DNA of 64,000 bases from Sporomusaceae bacterium (GCA_031460455.1 JAVKTQ010000006.1:62001-126000); one strand, 5' to 3'. Positions 35,267 to 44,320 are shown, counted from the stretch's first letter. Numbers and translations are program-made. The notes: generated from the letters alone by a model not told the origin.

Positions 35267-38212
35267 TCATTTATACACGACACCCCGGAAGCTCCGCCCG
35301 TCGATCTTCACCAGATACGGTTCCTCCCGCCTTACCAGTCGCACGCGCTTCGTCCTGTCGAGCACCGGCTGGCGCAGCAGCCAGTCCCAGTCCAGACGGG
35401 CCTCGCCCCCGCCGCCGTAGCCGATATGGAAATAGCCCATCTTCGTCGCCGTCAGATTATGGAAGAAATGGCTGCCCAGCGAAGGCTCCGGGCGAAGATC
35501 CGCCCGGTCGACCTCCACGATGACCCGGGCCTGGGACATCTGCGACCAGGACAGCGGGATGCCCAGCCATCTGTCGGAGGTACCCATCCGGCCGAAGCCG
35601 ATCAGCAGACAGCGGCGCCCTTCCCGGAAAAGCCGGCCGTTCAGCTCGCCGATCTCGGCCGCGATCTCGACACTGTCCTTCAGCTCGAACGCCTCAGGAT
35701 CGACGAAGATAATATCGCGGATATCCTCGTAGAACCCGTTGCCGATCGTGTGGTCGCTGTAGCACAGCGCATCGCCCCCGTCGTCCAGCCTTACCTGGAC
35801 CGCCTCGCTACCGACCACCATCGGGCGGATCTGCAGGAAATAAAAATCCTTGCTCCTATTTCGGTCCTGGGGGATATTAACGGCGAACTCGATCTCCACA
35901 TCGGCGCCGAACGACTGCTTGCCAAGCCTGAGCAAATCCTTGACAATGCCGGTCAGCGGCAGCCGGTCGTGCTTGACGATTGGGGCGAAAGTCACCAGCT
36001 TGGGGCCCGGCCGGTTGACATCGTCGTGGATATAATCGTCCTCAGGTGAATAAGTGCTGCCTACGAAATCCAGCGTGCCGTCCTGCTCCGCCCGTGACAC
36101 CGGCAGCTTCTCGTAGCTGTAATCGTCGTCGACGCGCAGCGAGATAGCGGCGGACGCCGTCAGATTCACAGCGTAAAACGAGCGCTGCGACTTCTTGAAG
36201 TAATCGCCCGGTCCGGCGTACGGCGGGTTCAGCCGGGGATGGGCCGGCGAAAAGCGGTACACCTGCTCGCCGTTCACCACCGCGTGTCCCAGTCCCAGCG
36301 CCAGATTCACCGTTCCCTCCTCCGGCTTCATCGGCTCGTAGGGATAAAAATTGTACGACTGGGCCACCCCGGAGATGACCGGGTAATAAAGCTCGCCGTA
36401 TCTTTCCCCCACCAGCTCCTGGATGAGGACGGCCATCTTCTCCTCCTCGATGCGGATGCCGGCATTCTTCGCGTACTGCACCGGCGCCGCGTAGAAAACC
36501 GACGCATACACCAGCTTCACCGCGTCGCAGAGCTGCTTGCAGCGGACAGCCTGATCCTCGTGGCTGTTGGGCACGACATATGTCTTGTATATCCCCGCGA
36601 ACGGCAGCACCCGCGAATCTTCGAGGATGCTCGACGAACGGACCGCCAGCGGGCACTGGAGGTACTGCGTCAGCACCTCCAGGTTCTTCCCGATGGCCGC
36701 CGGCAGCTCGGCCGCCAGGAAAACGCGGGCGATCTCCGCCTCGTCGCGCGTATTGGCCGTAAACCCGTACAGATCGTTCTCCTCCAGGAACTGTTCGTAA
36801 ACGTCGCTGCAGATCACGAACGACCGCGGCACCTTGATCCTGATATCCTCGTACTTATCGGTCAGCTGGGCTTTCGTGATCAGCGAATTTATGAACGCGA
36901 TCCCCCTGGCCTTGCCGCCCAGCGAACCGCTCCCCAGCCTGATAAAGGCATTCTCCATATCCTTCTTCGTCAGCCCCTCGAAATCGAGGATGACACCCGA
37001 CTGATAGCGCTGGAAATACGCTTTCAGCACCTCGAGGATATACTCCCTGATATCGTCGACGCTGGCGAACTCCGCCGCGTCGATATAGCGCAGCTTATCC
37101 GCCACCTCCACCTCGGCGCGGGCCCTGAACCACCGCGAAAAATGATTGTTCGCCGCGTGGTAATACAGACTCTCCTCAGGCAGATCGCGGATGATCCGCT
37201 CAAAATTCGTTATATCGCTGGCCTCGTCGATAATCCTGCCGTCCGGGTAACGGAAAATAAACGACCCAAACCCGTAATTCTCCAGAATGAAGGCCCGCAG
37301 CTCGTGCAGCAGATTCGACGAATTCTTGTTAAGGAAATGAACGCCGATCTCCTTCGCCCGGTCGGCGTTCTCGACCTGCTCCGACTGAAGGACGAACGGG
37401 AAATCGCTGATAATCTCCCTCACCCTGTGAGCCAGTTCGATGCCCGCGGACGGGTCCATCGCCCCGTCCTTCGGGAAGCTCACGTCGGAAATTACCCCGA
37501 GGAGATTGTGCCGGTAGCGGTAAATGATCGCCATCGCCTCTTCAAAGGTCTCCGCCAGCAGAATCTTCGGCCTGAGGCGCACCCTGAGGAGACCGTGGCT
37601 GATATTCATCGCGTGCTTGACCAGGTAGCGCGTCTGGGTAAGAATCTCGGTGTAAATGATCGGCAGAATCTGCGAGTAGTATGCCGGCGAATCGTCGACC
37701 AGCAGGATAACCTGCACACCCTGCTTGATATCGGCCTCGACATTCAGCTTATCCTCCACATACTTGATAATCGCCAGCAAAATCTTGTTGTCGCCCGACC
37801 AGTAGAAAACCCGGTCGATGCACGAATTCTTCCTGATCTTGGCGATCATCTCCTCGGTCAGGCGGTCATACGACAGCATGACGATCGGGATGTTCGGGCA
37901 GGCCTCCTTCAGCGCCTTCTCGAACTCGAACTCGCTCAGGTCGCTTACGCGGGACATCGTGATAATCAGGTGGAACGTCCTCGTCCCCAGAGCCTCGAAC
38001 GCCTCCTCCTGACTGGACACCTTCTCGATCCGGGGGATTATCGGCAGATTCAGATCGGCGAACTGATTATAAAGCTGCTCCGACAGCTGCCCGTCCTCCT
38101 CAAGGACGAAGCCGTCGTAAGGCGTCGAAATCAGCAAAATCTCCGTAACCCGGTACTTCATCAGATCATGGACGCTGGAAAATCGGGTCTTCAAATCCGT
38201 GAACCGTTTCAT
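35267..38212 (-). CDS. Receiver-like domains fused to a PEP/pyruvate-binding (PPDK N-terminal) ATP-grasp domain
   Basis: A 981-residue protein. The first 330 residues look like two response-regulator-type folds: one from about 20 (ILLISTPYDGFVLEEDG) and a second from about 182 (VILLVDDSPAYYSQILPI, with VISDVSFPKDGAMDPSAGIE as the phosphoacceptor loop). From about 425 (RLGSGSLGGKARGIAFINSL) to the C-terminus it follows the PEP synthase nucleotide-binding module, with CPLAVRSSSILEDS and PFAGIYKTYVVP. The phosphohistidine and PEP-binding domains are absent, so it cannot make PEP alone. GGGGAGG fixes the ATG at 38212. A regulatory or protein-phosphorylating role is inferred. Confidence 0.78.
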   Translation of the reverse strand: MKRFTDLKTRFSSVHDLMKYRVTEILLISTPYDGFVLEEDGQLSEQLYNQFADLNLPIIPRIEKVSSQEEAFEALGTRTFHLIITMSRVSDLSEFEFEKALKEACPNIPIVMLSYDRLTEEMIAKIRKNSCIDRVFYWSGDNKILLAIIKYVEDKLNVEADIKQGVQVILLVDDSPAYYSQILPIIYTEILTQTRYLVKHAMNISHGLLRVRLRPKILLAETFEEAMAIIYRYRHNLLGVISDVSFPKDGAMDPSAGIELAHRVREIISDFPFVLQSEQVENADRAKEIGVHFLNKNSSNLLHELRAFILENYGFGSFIFRYPDGRIIDEASDITNFERIIRDLPEESLYYHAANNHFSRWFRARAEVEVADKLRYIDAAEFASVDDIREYILEVLKAYFQRYQSGVILDFEGLTKKDMENAFIRLGSGSLGGKARGIAFINSLITKAQLTDKYEDIRIKVPRSFVICSDVYEQFLEENDLYGFTANTRDEAEIARVFLAAELPAAIGKNLEVLTQYLQCPLAVRSSSILEDSRVLPFAGIYKTYVVPNSHEDQAVRCKQLCDAVKLVYASVFYAAPVQYAKNAGIRIEEEKMAVLIQELVGERYGELYYPVISGVAQSYNFYPYEPMKPEEGTVNLALGLGHAVVNGEQVYRFSPAHPRLNPPYAGPGDYFKKSQRSFYAVNLTASAAISLRVDDDYSYEKLPVSRAEQDGTLDFVGSTYSPEDDYIHDDVNRPGPKLVTFAPIVKHDRLPLTGIVKDLLRLGKQSFGADVEIEFAVNIPQDRNRSKDFYFLQIRPMVVGSEAVQVRLDDGGDALCYSDHTIGNGFYEDIRDIIFVDPEAFELKDSVEIAAEIGELNGRLFREGRRCLLIGFGRMGTSDRWLGIPLSWSQMSQARVIVEVDRADLRPEPSLGSHFFHNLTATKMGYFHIGYGGGGEARLDWDWLLRQPVLDRTKRVRLVRREEPYLVKIDGRSFRGVVYK

Positions 38213-38332
38213 CGCTTTCCTCCCCGCCTGCATCTGCCGTTCCACCACTCATACAATAAGAATAACACCTACAGACATATTCTGAAAATAAAAAAAGAAG
38301 CAGACCACGCCTGCTTCAGACGGCAGGTAACC

Positions 38333-38459
38333 CCAGGTTGCCTAGAAGGCCCCAGGTGCAAGGCGCCCCGGAGGATGACACCGGAAGCGTACACGGGCGT
38401 ACGCTGAGGATGGCAGCCGAGGAGCAACGCCGCAGATGGGGTCTTATCGGCAACCTGGG
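38333..38459. repeat. Family B structured repeat, copy 3 (most divergent)
   Basis: Outer arms GGTTGCC/GGCAACC and AAGGCCCCAG with ATGGGGTCTT are paired, and the apex is GCGTAC/GTACGC around ACGGGC. The inner arms differ from other copies. It lies upstream of the receiver-PEP-synthase gene and downstream of the 33-codon gene. Confidence 0.75.
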
Positions 38460-38465
38460 CCTGCT

Positions 38466-38567
38466 TTAGGGTAAACTCGACATAACCTCCGTAACCTCGA
38501 CCGCGTTCTTCTCGCCCATATCCTGGTCAGGGCGGTGGGTTATCTTGTCCTGCTTCTTCTCGTCCAT
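38466..38567 (-). CDS. 33-residue charged peptide with an excellent ribosome binding site
   Basis: The frame reads MDEKKQDKITHRPDQDMGEK and ends VTEVMSSLP. AGGAGGTGACGGC precedes the ATG with ideal spacing, which is the main evidence. The product is hydrophilic, without signal peptide or cysteines. It could be a small regulatory protein. It is read toward the family B repeat and is unrelated in sequence to the peptide at 47299. Confidence 0.5.
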   Translation of the reverse strand: MDEKKQDKITHRPDQDMGEKNAVEVTEVMSSLP

Positions 38568-38658
38568 GCCGTCACCTCCTGTACGAGCCCTAATATAGGC
38601 TGTGATACTCGGCCCGCCGCTATACGCGCCGGAAAGAAAAAAATAGGAAAGCCCCCCC

Positions 38659-38688
38659 TTGACACGGTACGGAACCGGGTCGTATTAT
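38659..38688 (+). promoter_or_regulatory. Sigma-A promoter of the QueG-like gene
   Basis: TTGACA (38659-38664) and TATTAT (38683-38688) are spaced by 18 bases and point at the gene at 38856 through a 160-base leader. Confidence 0.7.
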
Positions 38689-38701
38689 GATAACAACAAG
38701 C

Positions 38702-38713
38702 GTGTATATACAC
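38702..38713. promoter_or_regulatory. Operator-like palindrome GTGTATATACAC, copy 1
   Basis: A perfect 12-bp palindrome just past the expected transcription start of the promoter at 38659, where a bound repressor would block initiation. Confidence 0.6.
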
Positions 38714-38823
38714 CTTTGTAGACAAATTACCGGAGGACCTCGAAGCTCGAAGCTCTTGTCCCCTGATTCAGCCCCGGGACATCCGGCCACCGGAAAATCC
38801 CCGCCTTTGCCGCGTAAATTAAC

Positions 38824-38835
38824 GTGTATATACAC
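38824..38835. promoter_or_regulatory. Operator-like palindrome GTGTATATACAC, copy 2
   Basis: Identical to the palindrome at 38702 and 122 bases from it (centre to centre), a few bases before the AAAAAGGAGG ribosome binding site. Two identical sites could support DNA looping by one regulator, which is not encoded next door. Confidence 0.6.
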
Positions 38836-38855
38836 TAAAAAGGAGGATAATAATC

Positions 38856-39617
38856 ATGGTTAAAGAAAAGATCAGAAATTACATCCTGGGTTTAGGCGTC
38901 GACGATGTGGGGTTCGCAAAAGCTGCCGATTACCATAGTCCGAAATCGTACGCCATCGAAACATTCCTGCCGGGAGCCCAAACCATTATTTCCTTGGTTT
39001 TTCAGGAGCTGAGCGCCGAAAGCCCCAACCCCACCATCGCCATGAACAGCCGTCTCGACATGAATTCCTTTCAGCGGTCCTGCGGCTATCAAATCAGCCG
39101 CTTCCTCAAAAGGGAATTCAAGGCCAAGTCGGTGGCCATGCCCTATTCCTCCCCCATGGAACAAAGCAAAGACAGGGTTGCGTTAGGCGATTTTTCCCAG
39201 CGCCACGCCGCAGTAGCTGCCGGAGTGGGCGTATTCGGCAGGCACAACCTCGTCATTCATCCCCGTCTCGGGACGCGGATCGGTTTGACGGCTCTCATCA
39301 CCGACCTTGCCATTGAGCCGGATGCCAAAATAGCGGAGGACCTCTGCAGCCACTGCGATCTCTGTGTCGCGAACTGTCCGGGGGGAGCCTTGGACGAGCC
39401 TGGCAAAACGGATGTCGGCAAGTGCATCAAACACTCGCAGCCCTACGGCCTGCGCGCCGACATCGGTTTCTGGCAAAAATTCGCCGACAGCTCGCCGGAA
39501 GAGCAAAAGCGGCTGTTTGTCGACGAGAACTATTGGCGCATCAGGCAGGCCCACTCCCTGGGAATGCAATACTATTGCTTCAATTGCCTGCGGTCATGCC
39601 CCGTCGGCCAAAACTGA
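38856..39617 (+). CDS. Epoxyqueuosine reductase-like (QueG-like) 4Fe-4S protein, short form
   Basis: A 253-residue protein that resembles the core of QueG and of stand-alone reductive-dehalogenase-like ferredoxins. It has RHAAVAAGVGVFGRHNLVIH, LGTRIGLTALITDL, and two cysteine groups: CSHCDLCVANCPGGAL and CFNCLRSCPVGQN at the extreme C-terminus, each with the spacing of a [4Fe-4S] ligand set. It is shorter than QueG (about 350-380) and lacks the HEAT repeat tail. A corrinoid- or flavin-linked reductase is possible. Regulation by the twin palindromes upstream suggests an inducible function rather than tRNA modification. Confidence 0.75.
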   Translation: MVKEKIRNYILGLGVDDVGFAKAADYHSPKSYAIETFLPGAQTIISLVFQELSAESPNPTIAMNSRLDMNSFQRSCGYQISRFLKREFKAKSVAMPYSSPMEQSKDRVALGDFSQRHAAVAAGVGVFGRHNLVIHPRLGTRIGLTALITDLAIEPDAKIAEDLCSHCDLCVANCPGGALDEPGKTDVGKCIKHSQPYGLRADIGFWQKFADSSPEEQKRLFVDENYWRIRQAHSLGMQYYCFNCLRSCPVGQN

Positions 39618-39633
39618 TCAATATTGTTCCTCC

Positions 39634-39660
39634 AAAAAGAAAGCCGCCCGTGAGGGCGGC
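39634..39660 (-). terminator. Terminator of the first TRAP operon
   Basis: GCCGCCC pairs with GGGCGGC around a four-base loop; on the minus strand TTTCTTTTT follows. It lies just past the DctM stop codon. Confidence 0.8.
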
Positions 39661-39665
39661 CTTCG

Positions 39666-40946
39666 TCATTTCATCAGCAATTTCGGCAGGAAAGTACTCA
39701 GCGTCGGGATGTAGGTAATCAGCACAAGCACCGCGATGGCGATCCAGAACGGCGCCCAGATAGCCCGGCTCAGCTTCTCCAGCGACATGCCGGTTATCCC
39801 GCACACCGCGAACAGCACCGCCCCCACCGGTGGCGTAACCAACCCCAGCACCAGGTTGAAACACACGACAATACCCATATGCACGGGGTCGATGCCCATC
39901 TCCACAGCCATTGGGGCCAGCACAGGGGCAACGATGACCAGCGCCGGCGCAGTCTCGATCGGAATGCCGATAAGAATGAGCGCGAGGTTGATCAGCAGCA
40001 GCACCACATACGGCGAATCGCTTACCTGCCTGATCCCCTCGATCATCAGCTGGGGCAGCTGTTCCACCGCCACCACCCACGAAAAAGGTTCCGACAGGCC
40101 GAGCAGCAGCATGATCATCGCCGATTCCAGGCCGGCGTTGAGGAGCACGGTCGGCAGACGCTGCCACTTTATCCGCCGGTAAAAGAACACCCCGACCAGG
40201 AAGGCGTACACCGTCACAACGCCGGCCGCCTCGGTCGGCGTAAACGCGCCGCTCAGAATGCCGCCCATGATAATGATCGGCATCAGCAGCGCCGGCAATG
40301 CCTTCCATGCGCCGACGACAACCTCCTTGAAGCTTGCCTGCTTCTCGATCGGGTAATGGCGCTTGCGGGCGACATACCACATATAGAGCATCAGGCCGAC
40401 ACCCAGCAGGATGCCGGGAACGACGCCGCCCAAAAACAGCGCGCCGATGGAAACGTTGGCGATTACCCCGTAGACGATGAACGGGATGCTCGGCGGGATG
40501 ATAGGGCCCATGCACGACGCAGTCGCCGTCACCGCGGCCGAAACATCCTCCTCGTAGCCGGCCTGTTTCATCGCCGGGATCATAACCATGCCGATAGCCA
40601 CCGCCGTGGCCACCGCCGCCCCCGAAATGGCGGCGAAAATAGCGCTGGCCAGAATGGTCGCCAACCCCAGGCCGCCGCTGATATGGCCGAGCAGCAGGCG
40701 GGCAAAACGTACAAGGTCCTGGGTAAGGCCGCCCTCGTTCATCAGGTTGCCGGCTAGCATGAACAGCGGGATGGCCAGCAGCGGGAACGACGCCATCCCG
40801 GCGAATGTCGTCTGGGTAAGGATGGTCAGCGAGATATCCTCGCCGGACAGTAAAATATAAGCCAGAGCCGAGCCGCTCAGGCCGATGGCGATCGGGATGC
40901 CCAACGACAGCAGGATGACGAACGAGGCCAGAAACAGCCAGATCAT
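39666..40946 (-). CDS. dctM: TRAP transporter large permease
   Basis: A 426-residue DctM with about 12 membrane helices. Typical blocks are FASFPLLAIPLFMLAGNLMN-like GMASFPLLAIPLFMLAGNLM, FAAISGAAVATAVAIGMVMI, MGPIIPPSIPFIVYGVIANV and CFNLVLGLVTPPVGAVLFAV. It forms the ion-driven transport channel of the TRAP system with DctQ. It overlaps the dctQ stop by four bases (ATGA), and dctP lies upstream, so P-Q-M are one operon. Confidence 0.95.
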   Translation of the reverse strand: MIWLFLASFVILLSLGIPIAIGLSGSALAYILLSGEDISLTILTQTTFAGMASFPLLAIPLFMLAGNLMNEGGLTQDLVRFARLLLGHISGGLGLATILASAIFAAISGAAVATAVAIGMVMIPAMKQAGYEEDVSAAVTATASCMGPIIPPSIPFIVYGVIANVSIGALFLGGVVPGILLGVGLMLYMWYVARKRHYPIEKQASFKEVVVGAWKALPALLMPIIIMGGILSGAFTPTEAAGVVTVYAFLVGVFFYRRIKWQRLPTVLLNAGLESAMIMLLLGLSEPFSWVVAVEQLPQLMIEGIRQVSDSPYVVLLLINLALILIGIPIETAPALVIVAPVLAPMAVEMGIDPVHMGIVVCFNLVLGLVTPPVGAVLFAVCGITGMSLEKLSRAIWAPFWIAIAVLVLITYIPTLSTFLPKLLMK

Positions 40947-41437
40947 GCTTCATCCCCCTTCCCGGCGCCCGGCCGCACGAACCGCAGGAAATCCTCCAGC
41001 GTAATCAGCAGCATCAGGAAAAAGCCGAGCGGCAGCGCCGCGTACGGGTAGCACATCGGAATCTGCATCGCCGGCGAGCGCTGGGCCGCGTTGGCGATCG
41101 TCTGATCTGCGCCGTAAAAAATCATGAGGCCGAGGAAAAAAAACATGAACAGATACCCTACACCCTGCAGAAGGCGGGCCACCAGCGGCGGCACGTGCTC
41201 AAGCACGGCCACCATGCCGACCTGGTAGCCTTTTCTAAGGCCGACCGCCGCCCCCAGCATGGTCGCCCACACCAGCGAATACGTCGCCACCTCGCCCGAC
41301 CATGTTGACATCATCGCCAGCACGTACCGGCCGAAAACCTCGTAAGGGATGACGATAGCCATGACGGCCATAAAAAATATGGTGCCCCAACTGGCCACCT
41401 TGAGGAGAACAGCGTTGATCCGCTGAAGCAGCTGCAT
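40943..41437 (-). CDS. dctQ: TRAP transporter small permease
   Basis: A 164-residue DctQ with four membrane helices. It contains MVIVIPYEVFGRYV-like MAIVIPYEVFGRYVLAMMST, WSGEVATYSLVWATMLGAAV, the conserved LRKGYQVGMV, and MCYPYAALPLGFFLMLLI. It completes the membrane part of the TRAP carrier with DctM. The gene starts 82 bases after dctP. Confidence 0.93.
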   Translation of the reverse strand: MQLLQRINAVLLKVASWGTIFFMAVMAIVIPYEVFGRYVLAMMSTWSGEVATYSLVWATMLGAAVGLRKGYQVGMVAVLEHVPPLVARLLQGVGYLFMFFFLGLMIFYGADQTIANAAQRSPAMQIPMCYPYAALPLGFFLMLLITLEDFLRFVRPGAGKGDEA

Positions 41438-41519
41438 CGGTAATCACTCCCGGGTTAAACTGAGTGAGGCCGGCCGCCGGGCGCCCGGAAAAGGCGCCCG
41501 GCAGACTGGCCGTCAGTCA

Positions 41520-42530
41520 CTATTTCGTGTTCATGATGGCATCGATCTTGTCTTTGCCGAACTGCTTGGAGAACTCGTCGAACGCGGGCTGCATGGCCTT
41601 CTGCCACGCCGGCTTGTTAACGTCGCGGACGACCGTCAGGCCTTTGCCTTCCATCTCCTTCAGCTTGGCTTCCTCGGCGTCGCGGTTGACCTTGCGCTGG
41701 AACTGGGCAACTTCCATAGCCGTCTTGCGGAAGATCTCCTGGTCGGCCTTGGGCATCTTATCCCAGGTCTTCTTGCTCACGATGAAGGGAGCCGGCGAAT
41801 AAACGTGCTGGGTCAGCGAGAAGAACTTCTGGACCTCCCAGAACTTCGACGCATAGAACACAGCCACCGGATTCTCCTGGCCGTCGATTACCTTCTGCTG
41901 CAGAGCGGGATATACCTCGCCCCACGCCATCGGGGTGGGGTTCAGGCCGGCGGTCTTCCACGCCAGCAGGTGGACCTTGTTCTCCATAACGCGGATCTTG
42001 AGACCCTTGCCGTCCTCAGGCGCCTTCACGGCCGCCTTGGAGTTGGTCAGGTGCCGGAAGCCGTTCTCCCAGAAAGCCAGGCCGATAAGATTGGCTTTCT
42101 CCAGGTCTTTCAGCAGATTCTGGCCGATCTGGCCGTCGAGCACCTTGTCGACATGGGCGAAATCGCGGAACAGGAAGGGGATATCGAGAATATTCATCGA
42201 CGGGCTGAAGTTGCCGACCGGGCCGGTAGACCCGACATAAATGTCGATAGTGCCCTGCTGCAGGCCCTCAAGCATCTCTCTTTCGCCCTTGCCGAGTTGA
42301 CTGTCGGGATAGATGGTTATCTGGATGCGGCCGTTGGTCCGTTCCTTAATAAGATCGGCGAACTTCTGCGCGCCGACGTTATAAGGATGATCCTTGGTCT
42401 GGGTCGAGGTCAGCTTCATGGTGGCCTTGTATTCGCCGCCTTTATCGGCAGGCTGTTTGCTGCCACCGCCGCAGCCGGCGACCACCAAAACGAACACAAG
42501 CAGCATCAAAATGGCGACCAGTTTTTTCAC
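41520..42530 (-). CDS. dctP: TRAP transporter substrate-binding lipoprotein
   Basis: A 336-residue DctP. The GTG at 42530 follows AAGGAG and begins a lipoprotein signal (KKLVAILMLLVFVLVVAGC, lipobox VAGC). The mature part has TKDHPYNVGAQKFADLIKER, the TRAP signature IQITIYPDSQLGKGEREMLE, LRIRVMEN-type GLKIRVMENKVHLLAWKTAG, and AWGEVYPALQQKVIDGQENP. It captures an organic acid outside the membrane; R169-like carboxylate-binding Arg is within KIRVMEN. The frame continues upstream to 42632 without a signal, so that start is rejected. Confidence 0.93.
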   Translation of the reverse strand: MKKLVAILMLLVFVLVVAGCGGGSKQPADKGGEYKATMKLTSTQTKDHPYNVGAQKFADLIKERTNGRIQITIYPDSQLGKGEREMLEGLQQGTIDIYVGSTGPVGNFSPSMNILDIPFLFRDFAHVDKVLDGQIGQNLLKDLEKANLIGLAFWENGFRHLTNSKAAVKAPEDGKGLKIRVMENKVHLLAWKTAGLNPTPMAWGEVYPALQQKVIDGQENPVAVFYASKFWEVQKFFSLTQHVYSPAPFIVSKKTWDKMPKADQEIFRKTAMEVAQFQRKVNRDAEEAKLKEMEGKGLTVVRDVNKPAWQKAMQPAFDEFSKQFGKDKIDAIMNTK

Positions 42531-42760
42531 AGGGTTCACTCCTTCAAAATAATGTGGCGGAAACCGCCCTGCGCCATGAAAACCGCAAAACTGTCCCTTC
42601 CCCCCTTTGTTTGCCGGCGGACATGGGCGCACGTCACCCCCGCCAAGCTTGTGAAACCGTGAACAATTCTGAATCTTTTCTCTGCTTAGTTGGTTTCAAC
42701 ATCATGGTGAAAATTCCTGCGCCATCCAGACAAATTCGCTGCGATACCGCCGGAAAGCGA

Positions 42761-42792
42761 GCCGGGATAAGAGCGGCAGCCCTTATCCCGGC
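42761..42792 (-). terminator. Hairpin downstream of the MFS gene
   Basis: GCCGGGATAAG pairs with CTTATCCCGGC around a ten-base loop, 35 bases past the MFS stop codon. The T-run on the minus strand is weak (TCGCTTT). Confidence 0.5.
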
Positions 42793-42826
42793 AGTTTTGC
42801 CTAAAAAGCGCGAATTTATCCCCGCA

Positions 42827-44122
42827 TCAGTACTTCTGCAGCGAAAGAATCGCCATGCAGAGGAAACCCAGCCCACCGAGGCCGACCAGGAACATCAGGC
42901 CGCCGACATAACTGCCGGTCACCGCGATGAAATAGCCGATAAGCACCGGGGAAAAAGCCGAGCCGCCGTTGGCCAGGCCGTTCATCATACCGGCGCCGGC
43001 GCCGATGGCCTTGCCGGGCACGATCTTCTGCAACAGCGACCAGGACGACGGCAGCGCAATGGCGATCGCGCCGATGCCGAACGAGATCAGCAGCGCAGCA
43101 TAGAGATTGTTGGCGGCATGAGCGCCGAAATAGATGCCGGCCGCCGCCAGCAGGTGAGACACCGCCACGAAAGGCGCCCTGCGGCCGAGTTTGTCGGAAA
43201 TATGGCCGAAATACAGGATGCTGACCGTTCCAAGGAAGTAAGGCAGCGAGGCAAGCGCTCCCATCTCCGCCCAGGAAAAGCCGCGAGCCGCCTTAAGGTA
43301 AGAAGGCAGCCAGGCCATCGTCCCCCACCAGATCGACGCGATGCAAAAATAGTTGACCGTCAGCAGCCAGAAGCGGTAGTTGCCGCAGAAAGAAGCAAGA
43401 CGCTGGCCCAGGCTCTCCACCTGCATGGCAGCCTCGGCTTCGGCTTCTACCTTTAGCCCCGCCTGGATATGCTCCAGCTCGGCCTTGTTGACGCTCTTGT
43501 GCTGGTGCGGATGGTCGGTGGTGAAGAACCAGATCAGAATCAGGGGAATAGCGCCGAGGAAGGCAAGCACGAAGAAACTGGGCCGCCAGCCCCAGGTGCC
43601 GATTATCCACGTGAAAAACGGCATCGCCAGCATCGGTCCCGACATCAGGCCGATAAGCCAGACGGCGTTGGCCTTGCCGCGTTCTTGGGGCGGGAACCAG
43701 TTCTTGACGAACGAGCTCTGCATCGGCCAATGCATGCCCTCGCCGACGCCGAGGATGACGCGGGCGACCAGCATGGTCGTGAAGGTTGCGGCAAAACCGC
43801 CGATCATTACAGAAATAGTCCACAGGAAAATCGAGAGAGACATCGCCATGCGGGGGCCCCAGATGTCGCCAAGCGGGCTGAGAGCTACGTTGGCTACACC
43901 GTAGGCGATCAGGAAATAGGTCATAAGTTTGCCCATCTCGATCGGCTTGCCGGCGATGCCCATGTCGGTGAGAAACGTCTTATCGGCCAGCAGCACCGAT
44001 ACGTTTACCCGATCAAGGTAGGCAACCAGCAGGGTGAGAAGCAGAATGCCGACGAGGATTACCCGTTGGCGGGTCGGTTTCATCGTTGCGGTTGCCTGGG
44101 GAACAGCCTTCTCGGTTTCCAA
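42827..44122 (-). CDS. MFS transporter, anion:cation symporter (ACS) type
   Basis: A 431-residue, 12-helix carrier. LTLLVAYLDRVNVSVLLADK in helix 1 is the usual ACS-family opening (glucarate, galactonate, hexuronate and phthalate carriers). Later blocks are LSPLGDIWGPRMAMSLSIFL, ARVILGVGEGMHWPMQSSFV and WFPPQERGKANAVWLIGLMS. It probably imports a sugar acid or other carboxylate. The TTG at 44122 is eight bases after GGGAGG; the longer frame from 44140 would start inside the ribosome binding site. It is upstream of, but separated by a hairpin from, the TRAP operon. Confidence 0.88.
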   Translation of the reverse strand: METEKAVPQATATMKPTRQRVILVGILLLTLLVAYLDRVNVSVLLADKTFLTDMGIAGKPIEMGKLMTYFLIAYGVANVALSPLGDIWGPRMAMSLSIFLWTISVMIGGFAATFTTMLVARVILGVGEGMHWPMQSSFVKNWFPPQERGKANAVWLIGLMSGPMLAMPFFTWIIGTWGWRPSFFVLAFLGAIPLILIWFFTTDHPHQHKSVNKAELEHIQAGLKVEAEAEAAMQVESLGQRLASFCGNYRFWLLTVNYFCIASIWWGTMAWLPSYLKAARGFSWAEMGALASLPYFLGTVSILYFGHISDKLGRRAPFVAVSHLLAAAGIYFGAHAANNLYAALLISFGIGAIAIALPSSWSLLQKIVPGKAIGAGAGMMNGLANGGSAFSPVLIGYFIAVTGSYVGGLMFLVGLGGLGFLCMAILSLQKY

Positions 44123-44320
44123 AGGAAAAACCTCCCTCAAAATAAGATTAAGTGCATTAATAGTCTAATTTTACTCGCGCACCGGGCATTGGTCAAGCGA
44201 TTGTGAGAAAATTTGGAAAGTAAATTCTGTAAATTATCATCTCCTCACCGGGAACACATTTGCATTACTGATGGCCATAACTGGTAAAGCTTATAGGTCA
44301 TATACGGCAAAATACTTTAT

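Noticed and set aside
39580-40953. A 457-codon frame overlapping dctM.
   Set aside because: It is out of frame with the clear DctM protein and has Arg/Gly/His-rich shadow composition.
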